A DNA stretch of 64,000 bases from Hymenopus coronatus (Eukaryota; Arthropoda; Insecta; Mantodea; Hymenopodidae), in the NCBI GenBank assembly GCA_030762935.1, contig CM060897.1:106916176-106980175 (forward strand). Direction: 5' to 3'. The notes beneath the pieces are model-generated. The model ran no database searches. It worked only from the letters and a program-made list of their open reading frames with translations, and was not told the DNA's origin. How positions within the stretch are numbered: the first letter of the stretch is position 1; every line of letters begins with the position of its first letter. The position numbers were made by a program, and so were the translations under genes. Shown piece by piece: positions 21,768-32,867 of this stretch.

Positions 21768-23306
21768 GGTCTGTTGTAAAATGATAAACCACCTGTGTGT
21801 TAATAGAAAGGACAGGCATATATAAAACTGAAAACTTTTACACATGACTCAAGTATTTATTAGATATGTTTTAACATTATGTAATGCATATGTAGGTCAC
21901 AAACTGCACAGTGTCCAGAATTCAGATATAAGTCAATGCTTACGACATTCCCAGTGTTACAAAATGATACAACCACCTCATCTCAATAGCAGTGTTGGAT
22001 CTTTGTTTGAGCACAACCTTGAAAACATGATCACACATACTGTCTATAAATTTCTGGAGTGTGGACATCTCCATATTTTCCTAAGCTGATTTGAGGGCAG
22101 CTTTTAACCCAGCAATATTAGAATACTGTTTGCCATTAGTATACTCTGAGTGTCATACTATGCCTGCCCCATAGGTTCTCCATGGGATTCAGATCTGGTG
22201 AATTTGCAGGCCAGCCCATTAGATGCACACAATTTTGTAGAAGCCATTCCCAGGTGGAGTTTGCAGTGTGAATACTAGCATTGTCCTGCTGGAAAATCCA
22301 ACATGGACCTCCAATTGCTTCCTCAAAAGGGAAAAGATGAGCATCCTGCAGATCTTGGTAGCCAGTTGCTTTCATTCAACCCATTGGGAAAATAAGGTTC
22401 GTTTTGCTGCCATAACCAAATCCAGCTCAAGCCATTAATGAACCTCCTCCTTACTTCCATTTGGAAAATATCTATTCTTCTTTCTGCAAATCATGCCAAT
22501 AGTAGGCTGCTCCATCTGGCCCATCTAAATTGAATTTTGTATTCATCACTGAGCACTACTTGCTTCCATTGGGCTTTCCAGGTCACATGTTCCTTTGCTC
22601 AGGTTATCAGTCTTTTCTTACGCACATCAGTAAGCCAAGGCTGCCATTTCTTTTTCTTGTACATCACAAAGTTTTTCGTGGATACCATTCAGGATAGCAT
22701 AGACTTGTGCATGCGAATGTTTGGATATTGAGTCAATCTTGCAAGGGAGGTTCCACCAGCACTTAATTGTTTTGTCACACTTATCTCCTGCCTGAGTGAG
22801 TTTTCATGGCCTTCAAGAGGACTTCATGCCATAATTCGTCCCAAGGCACAAATAATGGTTCACAATGGAAGGAGATCTGTAAATCTCATATTTCTCTAGA
22901 TGACAAATCTTCCTTGTTATAAGCGAATATTTGCCCTTTCTCTTCACCTGATAATGTTGGTCAACATCCCATTTTCGTAAATGCTTCCTGCACCATTATT
23001 CACATTATATTTGTGTGCATTTATGTAAACAGTCAACTCAATATACATATGCCATCTATGGCTGCTATCATCAGTGGATGAAACTGGGAGAGGTGGGTAC
23101 GAAGCATGGTTTTATCATTTTGCAACAGTCTAATGATCTCATGGTCAGGTTACTGTAAAGCAAAGGGGTAAAATGTTTTCTTGGTTTGTCATGAATATAG
23201 GCGTGCCAACTATGTTGCATTAGATATATCTATGCAAGCTCATTAGGTACCCATATCATGCTACATCTGAAAACTGGAATGGTTGCATCATTTTGCAACA
23301 CACCTT
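21768..23306 (-). mobile_element. Tc1-like element with doubled terminal repeats (IR/DR)
   Basis: About 1.54 kb. A repeat of about 23 bp (consensus near GTTGCAAAATGATAAACCACC) occurs four times. Two copies are direct at the left (21771-21793 and 21954-21978) and two are inverted at the right (23106-23129 and 23279-23301). This outer/inner pairing is the IR/DR layout known from Sleeping Beauty-type Tc1 elements. A possible TA target lies at 21766-21767 and 23307-23308. The transposase relic lies between, on the minus strand. Confidence 0.85.
21945..22990 (-). pseudogene. DD34E Tc1-type transposase, disrupted
   Basis: Read on the minus strand: LSGEEKGQIFAYNKEDLSSR near 22958-22900 (helix-turn-helix start), a degraded middle, WKQVVLSDEYKIQFRWA (first catalytic D in SDE, about 22565), WIFQQDNASIHTA (second D, about 22290), and WPANSPDLNPMENLWG (catalytic E, about 22190-22160). 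The count from the second D to the E is 34 residues between, hence DD34E. The C-terminus (KQYSNIAGLKAALKSA, MEMSTLQKFIDSMCDHVFKV, RWLYHFVTL) runs into the inner left terminal repeat. Multiple frameshifts and stops make it inactive. Confidence 0.9.
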
Positions 23307-23391
23307 TAGTTCTGCTTCAATTCCCCCAACTTCTTCTCTCTGCCCTCTTTTCCACTATGTATTGCTGCTCTGTTCATTTACTGCTGATTTT

Positions 23392-23440
23392 TTTTGTGTG
23401 TGTGTGTGTGTGAGAGGGAGAGAGATAGAGATATATATAT
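23392..23440. repeat. (GT)n(GA)n(TA)n compound microsatellite
   Basis: A GT run is followed by GAGAGGGAGAGAGATAGAGA and a short TA run, immediately ahead of the S3 SINE tail. Microsatellites next to SINE 3' ends often arise from the tail. Confidence 0.85.
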
Positions 23441-23625
23441 CCTTTAACCTGGTTGGTAAAATTGGTGAATTGATCAGTTGATCCAAGGGTCCATGGAGCT
23501 TAAAATTACTTGACAGGGTAAGGGAAAACCCTGTAAAAAAATCCTTATATGGATAACTCGTTCTAAGTAAAATCCAAACTGGTGACCTCTTGAATGTGAA
23601 GCAGATACACTATAGCATCTTTTGT
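23441..23625 (-). mobile_element. tRNA-derived SINE (type S3), copy 2
   Basis: It shares CCTTTAACCTGGTTGGT, ATCCATGGAGCTTAAA.TTACT, GGGTAAGGGAAAACCC and the tRNA-like head (GTGACCT..TGAATGTGA.GCAGA) with 4351-4585. It is more diverged, with the B box reduced to CAGTTTGGATT on the minus strand. Confidence 0.8.
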
Positions 23626-24420
23626 TCATTCCCCTCAGGTGTCCTTACTCTGCCCTGGAGTATTGCTTTTGTCATCATTTTTTTTTTTTTTTTTTTTTTG
23701 TTTCCTAGTTCACTGCTATTATTCTTTCACATATCCCTTCTGCAACTTTACTGTCAATTCATAATTGAAAATCTCAAATGTATGCCACTTTTTCTTCACT
23801 ATGTGCCACTCTTCTTTGTTCTCTTAATCTTCTCATGGTTGGAACTGAGGTACCTGGTAATGTAGATTTCTATACCTTTCAATTTGTTTGCCTGGTTCAT
23901 TAAGTCCCAAGCCATTTGTGTACTTATGCATTTTACTGATATATTCCTTTTTGCTTTTCTCATCGAGAATCTAAAAGCTTCATTGATTTCATAATTACTG
24001 ACTTCCATCTACCCATCAGTTCGTGAACCTCTCTTCTGCATCTCTTCCATTTCTTTCTCATATCCCCTAAATTGCCAAGTTATGTCTTTTATTCTTATCT
24101 TCTATATTCTTCACTCTTCTTCTGATATTCAAATCTCCTTGATTTTTTCCAATTTTTTTGCTTTTTCCTCTCCTTTTTCATTACCATAATCTGCTTCATT
24201 TCATTTTGCTCTTACAATTCTCTAAATGCTGTGTTCATTGTGTCTTTACTACCTCCCTCTTGCAGGAGCTATCTCAGCATACATCTGCTCGTTATGTGCC
24301 CCATATTACTGTAATAATAAATTTTGAGACTATCCTCCTCTCTGCCTTCTTCAGGGGCATAAATCTAGAGATAGCCGTCTGATATCCTTGAGCAGATCTA
24401 ATGCACATATTTATGAGTTT
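23626..24420 (-). other. Purine-rich (minus) DNA with unidentified short ORF
   Basis: This continues the pyrimidine-rich plus strand interrupted by the Tc1 element, with a T22-type run at 23678-23699. The minus ORF 23799-24008 reads EVSNYEINEAFRFSMRKAKR and NEKIKRTKK-like basic residues. It looks coding-like but I recognise no family; an ORF1 or Gag-type relic is possible. Confidence 0.35.
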
Positions 24421-25885
24421 GCTGTTTGTTATAATTGTATATTCTGTTCAATATTTTATTTATTAATATGAAGCTACTTTGTATAAACAAGTTTTAGTCT
24501 TGCATATGAGAAAAAACTGCCATAAATGAGGTTCTAAAATTTGAAGTAAGGCTGTATCATACCGCGTATGCTCTCTCTCTCTCGTACTCAAGAACACATC
24601 ACAAAAATAATGGCATGCTTCTCATCTGTAACTCTAGTAAAGGGAAGCAAATACTATCAGCACAGATATATTATTAATTTCTAACTGGTTTTGGGGGCAG
24701 AATTACAGGAAATAACTTGTTTCTATTAAGATTTATTTATTTATTTTCAGAAAGATGTTAGAGTGAAGAGCCCAGTGAAGAGGACAAACTTTTAACAAGA
24801 GTAACTCTGTTGTGAAGAAATTAGTTTTTTTCTCCAAACACTTCAATAATTGCATCAGCTGATTGTACTGCAATTCAGATATTCCAGAGATGTAGAAAAA
24901 ACAGCTGTACCTTAGTTGCAGACATTATCCATAAATGATCAAGAATAACTCTTTGCTGCAAAAAATTTCTAATTATGCATTATAAATTTCCTCAACAGCT
25001 GAAATAAGCATGTGAAATTTCATTATAAAATTGCTAGTTGTTTATCTCAGATCATCTGTAATGGTTTTACAAATGAAGCAGTTGCTTAGAGAGGAAAATC
25101 CATTTCTTCAGCTAAGGTACAGTTTTTCACCAGTGTTATCTATAAAAGGTTTTGATTTGTCATACCTTGCTGTTAAAATTGTAATGGAGATGTGTAATCA
25201 AGTAAGTAAAAAAAAGGAACAAAAAAACTCTGGTTACAGTTGTATAATCTCTTAAATCCTTGACTCTCTGTTAATATATCCACAATTATTCATAGTAAAT
25301 CCAGATATATAACATATTTCTTATAGACATTTATTGAGAGAGAAAAAAAAATTCTGTACATGGACAGCCATACATGGATAGCCAAATATATGAAGTGCAG
25401 TTTTTGTCATGAAGTGTTTTTTTCCCCTATTAATCTCCTTCGCCGATGTTTAAAATTAAATGTTGAAACCAGTCTGTGCTGATTTGAGTTCTCTAGTGCT
25501 AAAGGCTTGTTTTCTCCCCATGCAATCTTTAAGGTGATTAATTTAGACTAAATATTCAGTTGCTTCTTGTAAGTAAGGTGATAATAGTTTAATATTTACA
25601 GATGAAAGTAAATTCTGTTGCATGTGTTGAGTTCGAGGAATGATTGTACATTATTCCAGTTGTCCTATGATGCATCAGCATGCTGTATTGTGTATCTCTT
25701 GTAAGCATTTAAAGTCTATCATATAATAAGTAATACTTTCTCTCTCTCTGATATTTATAAATTGCTTGAACTCTGTTCTAATTATCAATTAAGTAGATTA
25801 AGGAGTAATATTTATTGATGGCTGTTTAGCAGCATCAAAACACACACGTTTTAAGATCATTGAACATACTATGGATGTATATATA
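24421..25885. other. Intergenic DNA
   Basis: AT-rich, with short CT runs at about 24568-24583 and 25738-25750. No domain or repeat partner was seen. Confidence 0.4.
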
Positions 25886-26768
25886 TAGGGTTACTACAAA
25901 AGAAATAGACAACTTCAACTGCCTGTAAAACAAAAACTATTAGAGATAGCAACCTAATTATTTTGGAGGTATGTTGAGAAACTCTCAAAGTTTCGTTTGT
26001 TACTATTGGTAACGCTGTAGTGTTTTGTTTGTTGTTGCAGAAGCTGAAATGGCGGAAAATCCTGTGGAAAAGGCATATTGCGTGTTGGAATTTGCTAGAA
26101 CGCAATCAGCAACTGTTGTCCAACGACATTTTAGAACACGTTACCACAAAAATGAAATGATGCGCTCACAAAAACCAGCATCGTCTTCATCATGTCGCAA
26201 CATGTCAATGCAAAAGTCATGCCGTATGACCTTATCTTCTTCACTCAGAAACTGCAACATCTGTAATCTGTAGGGCATCATGTGCAGTCGCTTCCGCAAG
26301 ATTTTCCATACAGTTTGCTGTGGAATTTGTAATTGCATGCTTGCCCTAGATGTCGATTTCTGTGGGCTTCTTATGTAGGCAGAATGAACACGTTCAACGT
26401 TTTCTTCCGAAACTCTTGGTCTTCCCGAGCTCTTCCCTTTGCACAAACATCCTGTTGTCTCGAATTTTCTATACCAGTCGTAGATTGACTGTCTAGTCGG
26501 TGGCGTTTTGTGGTAATGTGTTCTAAAATGTCGGACAACAGTTGCTGATTGCGTTCTAGCAAATTCCAACGCGCAATATGCCTTTTCCACAGGATTTTCC
26601 GCCATTTCAGCTTCTGCAACAACAAACAAAACACTACAGCGTTACCAATAGTAACAAACGAAACTTTGAGAGTTTCTCAACATACCTCCAAAATAATTAG
26701 GTTGCTATCTCTAATAGTTTTTGTTTTACAGGCAGTTGAAGTTGTCTATTTCTTTTGTAGTAACCCTA
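25886..26768 (-). mobile_element. Palindromic foldback transposon, copy 2
   Basis: The 883-bp element is flanked by TA at 25884-25885 and 26769-26770. Arms are 25886-26151 and 26506-26768, and the centre is 26152-26505. Both the junction (ACCACAAAAATGAAATGATG) and the extra 3 nt in the junction-side arm are shared with copy 1, so the two descend from one rearranged ancestor. It is inserted in the opposite orientation to copy 1. Divergence between copies is low by eye, implying recent activity with transposase supplied from elsewhere. Confidence 0.93.
26141..26605 (-). CDS. Transposase DNA-binding-domain-only protein
   Basis: Intact 154-residue ORF from ATG 26605 (MAENPVEKAY). A further in-frame ATG lies 24 nt upstream, but the MAENP start agrees with copy 1. 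Residues about 1-50 form a first helix-turn-helix ending IYDWYRKFETTG. Next is CKGKSSGRPRVSEENVERV, the GRPR linker, and then a second helix-turn-helix (RASMQLQIPQQTVWKILRKR, about residues 88-107) and MPYRLQMLQFLSEEDKVIR. This matches the N-terminal half of a widespread insect transposase family of about 330 residues. The catalytic domain is absent. The stop codon TAA is reached right after the arm junction (FLW then stop). It could bind parent element ends; expression is unknown. Confidence 0.85.
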   Translation of the reverse strand: MAENPVEKAYCALEFARTQSATVVRHFRTHYHKTPPTRQSIYDWYRKFETTGCLCKGKSSGRPRVSEENVERVHSAYIRSPQKSTSRASMQLQIPQQTVWKILRKRLHMMPYRLQMLQFLSEEDKVIRHDFCIDMLRHDEDDAGFCERIISFLW

Positions 26769-26999
26769 TATATATTTTCAGTCCAGAGTTTTGCTTTTAA
26801 GTAGGAAAAGCTGAGGATAATCACAAACAGAACTAAATACTATTAGTCAAAAGAACCTTGCACACATGAGGTAATGCATATCAATAATGAATGTACATTT
26901 TTATTCATGTTTTCCATGATTGCACCAATAGAGCAAGAATGACATAATTGTCAATTGAAACCACGCCACTTTCCACCAAGAAGGAATCTTGTTCATGAT

Positions 27000-27790
27000 T
27001 AGCCATAGCTGTAAGCTGGGTTATCCCATTCTTGACACTTTTGGGGGACAAGCTGCAGAAGGGTTTGGGTTATACAAATGCAAAACTTGCTCTCCACTTT
27101 GCCAGCCTCTCCGCCATCTCATTATCTCAGGTGCCTACATGATCTGGAACCAGGTAAGGGTAACCTGTGGGTAACTCCCACACCAATCTGGATATTGTTT
27201 TAACTGCTGTAAGGGCTATCTGAGCCGATATGAATATCAGCTTGTCTGCCTGGCATATTTAAAATATGCATGACTCAGGCTAAGATGGCATATAGCCTGA
27301 AACAGAGTAGACAACTTTCCAAGGGAATGGCAAGACTGGCCCCAGGTCTCAGTCCCCCAACCTTGCCCCTGAAGCATGAACTATGTATATGTCTGGCTCC
27401 CAGCTTTCAGAAACCTAGTCTCTGGGTCCCCTTCTTTCCTGATCGAAAATTCCATCATATATGCTGGGTTTAGATTATAGCTGGCTCCATCAAATCTCCT
27501 GCCATCCGGAAGATTGGACACCTCTCCTGAAGTCTGCTCAGTCTGAATGTCCTTTATGAGGAAGTTGGAAACTCCACTACATTGTCCTGAGGAGGTGTGC
27601 ACTCTTGCAATATCCTTCACAAACAAATGCAGAGAAGGAAGGTCCACCAAAATCTCTAAAGCAGATTGCAGGGTAATCCTCACCATCCTAGTTATTACCA
27701 TACATGCCAATCTCTGCCGCAAATCTAGCCTAGTAGCCACTGCCTTCAGTTCTGAGGTGGGCCACCACATATAGGCAGGATAATGAAGGC
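27000..27790 (-). pseudogene. LINE reverse transcriptase tail and RNase H relic
   Basis: Minus strand. The frame at about 27770-27600 reads LKAVATRLDLRQRLACMVIT and ITLQSALEILVDLPSLHLFV, the post-catalytic region of Jockey/I/R1-type LINEs (QRLA...ITGA..TTPT.ALE..L.LPPL). Downstream, frameshifted pieces match an RNase H domain: GQSCHSLGKLSTLFQAICHL, YFKYARQ, LQQLKQYP and VTLTWFQ (equivalent of LVWVPGH), then EIMRWRRGWQ (GNE.AD.LA) near 27130-27080. The 5' part of the element is missing. Unrelated by sequence to the 4977 fragment. Confidence 0.75.
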
Positions 27791-28974
27791 CTTATGACCA
27801 GATGTAGAGTTATCTGACCATTTTTTGGCAAGGCCAGTCTTGCTTTCAAATGAAGGCTTTATAATAAGCTTAAGTTCAAGAAAGTAACAGAAGATTAACT
27901 TTTTTTAAAAGAAACTTCTTATTCAAAACTTGAAATGCATGCGTTTTAAAGGAAAGGGGATATACAAAGCTGTTAGAAAAATGCTAAATTCTTTGTATGA
28001 ATGGTATTTATAATATTCTTTTCCTGAAGATTTGGAATAACATGCAAGGCTCATTATAAAATGCAATTTTATTTGAAAAGAAAATTAGTTTTTCTCTCTG
28101 CAAATCAATAAAATTGGGTTGGGTCATTAATAAATATCTGGATACCCAAGTAGTTGGTGAAACTATGCAAGTTTGATTTTCCCTGTTAAGTAAAAATCAT
28201 TAGCAGTTGTCACAAAATAAATACCCAATTTTTGTTTGACCATGCGAAGGTCACCTAATTCTCTGGCGTTTCTACTTAGATGATATGAGAACTAAATTTA
28301 TCATATAGTTCCCATGCTGTTTGGAGCACATGGCAGCCATCTGCTCACCCCCCCTCCCTCCCTCCCTCATTTTAGAAAGAGAATATTTCAGCAATCATTG
28401 TAAACTAACAGGCAAATATTGCAACTTCAATTTCAGTATATTTATGTAAAGTGAGTTGTTACTGTGTTTCAATTGAATATGGACCAGAAGTAAAAACAAT
28501 GTATACAGCTTCTAAGCTGATTCCGTGCAGCTTGAACCTATCAGCCTTCTCTCAGACATTTTGCTTCAGATATTTGACCATCATTTCCATTTCAAATCTT
28601 TATACCTACTTATCTCCCATTTACCTCTTCAGATAAATATCTACTTCACTGATTAGTCAGACATGATTTGAGTTAATATTTGCTCATTATGATGAGTGTG
28701 CATTTCACAAAAGGTTTATCTTTCTTGCATAAATGCTCTTGTATCATAATTATTTGATTAAGCACATTTAAAAAAAAAAACTCTGGATGATATAAGTGAA
28801 ATTTCTATATATGTGTCCAAATTTGCATAAAATTATGAAAAGAAGAAAATCTGATGTGTTGCACAACTTTTGTATCTTTTACATTATTTTAGTCCATGTC
28901 TATAGTCCCCTTAACTGCTATGTTCATATTGGGAGTTTTCAACTGATACGTTGGTGTTTTAATCCTTTGGATTT
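27791..28974. other. Intergenic DNA
   Basis: AT-rich, with a C7/CCCT-repeat tract at 28349-28367. No domain or repeat partner was recognised. Confidence 0.4.
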
Positions 28975-29110
28975 GCAAGTTTCTCATAATTGCATTCACG
29001 CTCACATCCACACTTCCAGGCTATGTAGAGTAGGGAATAACCCTAATTGAGGGAAAATTTGTGCCTCCAGCCAGGAATCAAATCCAGGGTGAGAAGTCAG
29101 CTTGCTGACT
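28975..29110 (-). mobile_element. tRNA-derived SINE (type S4), copy 1
   Basis: Shares ACACTTCCAG(G/A)C, AGGGAATAA, CCAG(C)C.GGAATC and GAGAAGTCAGCTTGCTGAC with 29385-29530. On the minus strand a weakened B box (GGATTTGATTCC) lies at about 29067-29078. The two copies lie in the same orientation about 400 bp apart. Confidence 0.7.
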
Positions 29111-29384
29111 ATTTGTATTCATTCATGGAGGCAGAACCTTTTGCAGTTTTGTAATGACTGGACACTACAAATAATACATTTATGATAGTAATCTTAATAA
29201 TGATACATAATACATTTACCTGCAAAGAAATTATAGATGAAGTCACAGTAAAAAAAATTGTTTTTAATTGTTTCATTTGTATAGCCCCCTTTAACTTCAA
29301 AAGTCATAAGGGTGGCTTTGACTTGTGAAACAATTCTTATTTCTATAGGTTCAATTTTATATTATTAAACACAAGCACATTTGC

Positions 29385-29530
29385 GCTCTCATTCATACTT
29401 CCAGACCCTGTGGGGGGATAAGGAATAATTCTAGTTAAAGAAAAATTCCCTGCCCCAGCCGGGAATCGAACCTGGGACCTCTGGGTGAGAAATCAGCTTG
29501 CTGACCACTTGACTATGAGGCAGTCTACAG
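29385..29530 (-). mobile_element. tRNA-derived SINE (type S4), copy 2
   Basis: On the minus strand the tRNA-like head is GACTGCCTCATAGTCAAGTG followed by GTCAGCAAGCTGA. The perfect B box GGTTCGATTCC lies at about 29462-29472. The body runs through CTTTAACTAGAATTATTCC. Better preserved than the 28975 copy. Confidence 0.8.
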
Positions 29531-30309
29531 TAAAATTGTTTGGGACCTAGGAGGGAGAAAATGCTGACTTATTTAGAGAAAGCCAATAAATGCCAATCAT
29601 GGGTGCATAAAAACAAAAGATTGTATACTTTTATGTTCCAAATATGTCATACTTAATGCTACAGGGAAATGTATGCATAATCATAGGATTTAGAAATGAA
29701 TAGAGCAAAAAAAAAAAAAATAAACTTGACATTTAATATTTTTACATGAGCATACTATTTATGGGTAGAGGAAGATAGTGATTCCTTGATTAAACGTAAG
29801 ATTATTTTGAGTAAATTAAGAGATCAGAAGACATTTTTGTCACAAGTAATTTAATAAATGCAATGAAAAAAATTGTGTTTAAGCGTCAAATTATCAAGCA
29901 TACTTTTTTCTTTCTTTCTTTTCTATTTTATTCTATGTTGCTATAACTAGATGTCATATTGCAATTGTGGCTGATCTGTTAGAAGATAACTGTCCATCTA
30001 TCCACAATGTTATCATTCTAGGTCTCAACCCTATAACATACCGTCTTGCTTCATCAGGTGTCCACAGAGGCCTTATCACTAGACAATGGCAACTCTGTTT
30101 CAGTATGTGATGGGCAAATGGCTTCTTCGATGCTTATCTACATGGACCTTAGTACCAGGCAACTATATCTCTGTCTGCACTGGGCAGACAGCAATAGGAT
30201 GCTAGCCAGTTACCTGCTTTCATTATCTGTGAATAATGACAGCACCATTACTAATTACATATATTTTCATTTTTACTAATGCTGTTGAACGTCAGTTAGT
30301 GGTTTGAAA
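29531..30309. other. Intergenic DNA
   Basis: AT-rich with an A14-type run at 29707-29720. No domain was seen. Confidence 0.4.
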
Positions 30310-30470
30310 TATCCAATCTCGATTTACCTTGACTTGAGAGGAAACCATGAAAAAATCCCAGTCAGAATGGTTCATTCATGGGATTTGAACTAAGATCCTC
30401 CTGAATACAGGCCAAAAAGTTAGTGCTTGGACTTTCCTGCTCACCATCAAGTGTTGTTTTTATCCCAAAG
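30310..30470 (-). mobile_element. Candidate SINE fragment
   Basis: On the minus strand GTATTCAGGAGGATCTTAGT followed by TCAAATCCCATGAATGAACC has the layout of a tRNA-like B box (AGTTCAAATCCC) and downstream body seen in insect SINEs. There is no second copy in this window to confirm it. Confidence 0.4.
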
Positions 30471-31112
30471 TTGCAAGTTTAACGCAGCCTAAATCGATGC
30501 CTTTTTAAGCCTACTTAAAAGCAAATTGCCCCATGTCAGCAGATTACTGGAAGAACTTCTACAGGACTAAATTCTGGCACCCTAGCACCACTGATTTGAG
30601 TCTGTCAATCGTCAGCATCATTAACATGTCTTTCTTTTCTTTTATTCTTTCCTCTTTTTTTTTTTTTCCCCTCCTGTAAATCGAGCTTTCCCCAGATTAC
30701 AACATAAAAATATTGCTATGCAAATGCATTTAAAAATTCTTCTTATTTCACTTATATATTCAGTGTTTTGGATTATGTAGAAAAAAATGAACACACAGGC
30801 TATTGCATTAAGTACATAACTTCTTTGGCAATTAAAATAGAGTGCTTCAGTAATAGACTACTTTTAATTGTACTAGTAAATTCCATATGTAAGGTCACTT
30901 GTGTCCTGTGTGTGACAACTAGGTCAAGTGAAGTCACCAGTATAGGAATAGTCATAAAGCAAACTAGATCAGTATGTACAATTACAGCTTCTTTATGTTC
31001 AATAACAGATTTGACAGTGTTAATCTATATCTGTTTTCTTTTAGTTTGTTGAAATTTGATTGCAGAGTTTTGAGTGGTTTGCGTTTTCAGTTATATTCAA
31101 TTTCATTTTGAA
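30471..31112. other. Intergenic DNA
   Basis: AT-rich with a T15-type run near 30655-30668. The 94-residue open frame at 30768-31052 has no recognisable domain. Confidence 0.4.
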
Positions 31113-31305
31113 AATGCGGAGGACGATGGATTTTTTTCGGGCATAAAAATCCTTAATATTGCTTCCTTCGAAAGGGAAGTAAAGCCGTTGGTCCCGTGTC
31201 GTAGATTTACAGCACGTAAAAGAACCTCAAGCCTGATAGAGAAGCCTCTGAGAAAAATTAATCGGTCTTTCGTGCCAAGTATAGAATGGGACTCTACACT
31301 ACATT
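31113..31305 (+). mobile_element. S1 SINE, 5'-truncated
   Basis: Starts within S1 at GCGGAGGACGATGG and runs through GCATAAAAATCCTTAATATT, GCTTCCTTCGAAAGGGAAGT, the GTAAAAGAACCTCAAGCCTG block and GTATAGAATGGGAC. The tRNA-like head is missing, as in many retrotransposed copies. Confidence 0.85.
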
Positions 31306-32867
31306 TTTATTATTTTGCGTTTTGAAAATAGGTACTCTCCAAGCTACAATAAGTTTACTTTAAATCAATTGTTAATGGAATACTTGGTCCTTCTTCCCTT
31401 AAATTTTGGGCAATCTAACATGAAAAGATCTATAGTAATTGCAGCCATTTGAAGGAGAGAGTTTAGGAAGTACACATATATACGTTCAGGAGCCTGAACA
31501 GGCTGCTACTTCAATTAGCTCAAGTGTGTCTTTGCGATGGCTGTAATTGATGATGAAATGGACCATGTCCTCAAATTCCAAGAAAAAAAGGAACCTAAGA
31601 TACATATCTATGCATAGCAAATCCTTTGTATTCATATAGATATGCTGTGAGGTTTCATATTCCCTCTTAACATTTCCTGTGTAAAGGGTCTTGAGTCCCA
31701 TAGTAAGGTAGTGAATAGCTCCTCTGAGCTAATATCTAGTTAACCCTATAGTAAAATCATGGGCTTGCTAGTAGCTTATTTACTCTAAAATTTAAGGTGA
31801 GCCCCCTCAGCTGAGTTAGCTCATAAGGTACTGTGGGAGACCTGCCACAGAAGGGCTCGGGTCCTATAAAGTTAAGCCCTGTATAGGTGGTTCTTGAGAT
31901 TAAATTTGTTGTATGCTGCTTGTGTGACTGGTCTAGAAGGCTTCGAGGATTATGCTAAACAAGGTTGTGTATTGTGTCCAGTAATTTGTGTTGCAATTGA
32001 GCAGAACTGTGAAGTATTGCGCCATAATCCAGATTAGATTATATTAAACTTGCAACGGTCTGCCCCACAGTTTTCAGTTGCCAGTATGTTCAGAAGATTT
32101 ATTATTCTGGCACAGTCTGCTTTTAAATTGCAAATACAATTCTGAGTGCTTTAATGATGCTTACCTGATTCATTTTATGGTTGTCCATATAGAGTTCAGG
32201 GAGTTTAAAGATGGTGCAGTTTATTTTGCATTTAAAACATTTAAACTCATATGTTTAGCCCAGTTTGGTGTTTGCCTTTGCACAATATTGTCAAGTCATT
32301 TGCAAAAAGGCAGCCCTTGATAGAAGTATTGATATAGGATGTTTGATGATGACAATTAGAAATAGAGCAACACTTGCATCTCTGTTGTGAGTCTCCATTT
32401 TCAACAGTTTCTTGCTGGGATAATTTTCCATTGGCTCTTACTTAGATGTACTTCTTCCAACGAAAGTTATAAATACATGTTAGCACATTGCTGAGAACAT
32501 TGTTTTTCTGAGTTTCAACTACGTATCTCCTATAGGATGTATCATAGGTCGTCTTGATATTGAGACTAGCAGCTGCTAGATATTAAGAAGTCTTAGGCAT
32601 CCATAATTTGTCTCAAGAATAATAGGGATAATTCAATATAGAAATAACTACCGGAATCCATCTGTACTTTGCTGGAAATTTTTTTGCTTTTCTAGTAACT
32701 ATTAATCTGTAGTTTACCACTTTCTACAGCAGTTGGCACATTGTGCAGGTTAATCCAATTGATTTTGAGAAAGTGTCAGAATCCAGTTAGTTTCAGAATA
32801 GAATTACTATTGCGTTTTGCCAGACAACAGAAAAATGGTTTTGGGTCAAAGTTGTGGAATTCCTTAG
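31306..32867. other. Intergenic DNA with a weak SINE-like head
   Basis: Around 31803-31872, CAGCTGAGTTAGCTCATAAG and a degenerate GGCTCGGGTCC suggest tRNA-like A and B boxes, but no body repeat was found. The rest is AT-rich without domains. Confidence 0.35.

Noticed and set aside
23392..23440. CRISPR-like or satellite array
   Set aside because: It is a simple compound dinucleotide microsatellite with no spaced repeats.
30768..31052. 94-residue membrane-like ORF
   Set aside because: Hydrophobic composition is expected from AT-rich DNA; no conserved motif.
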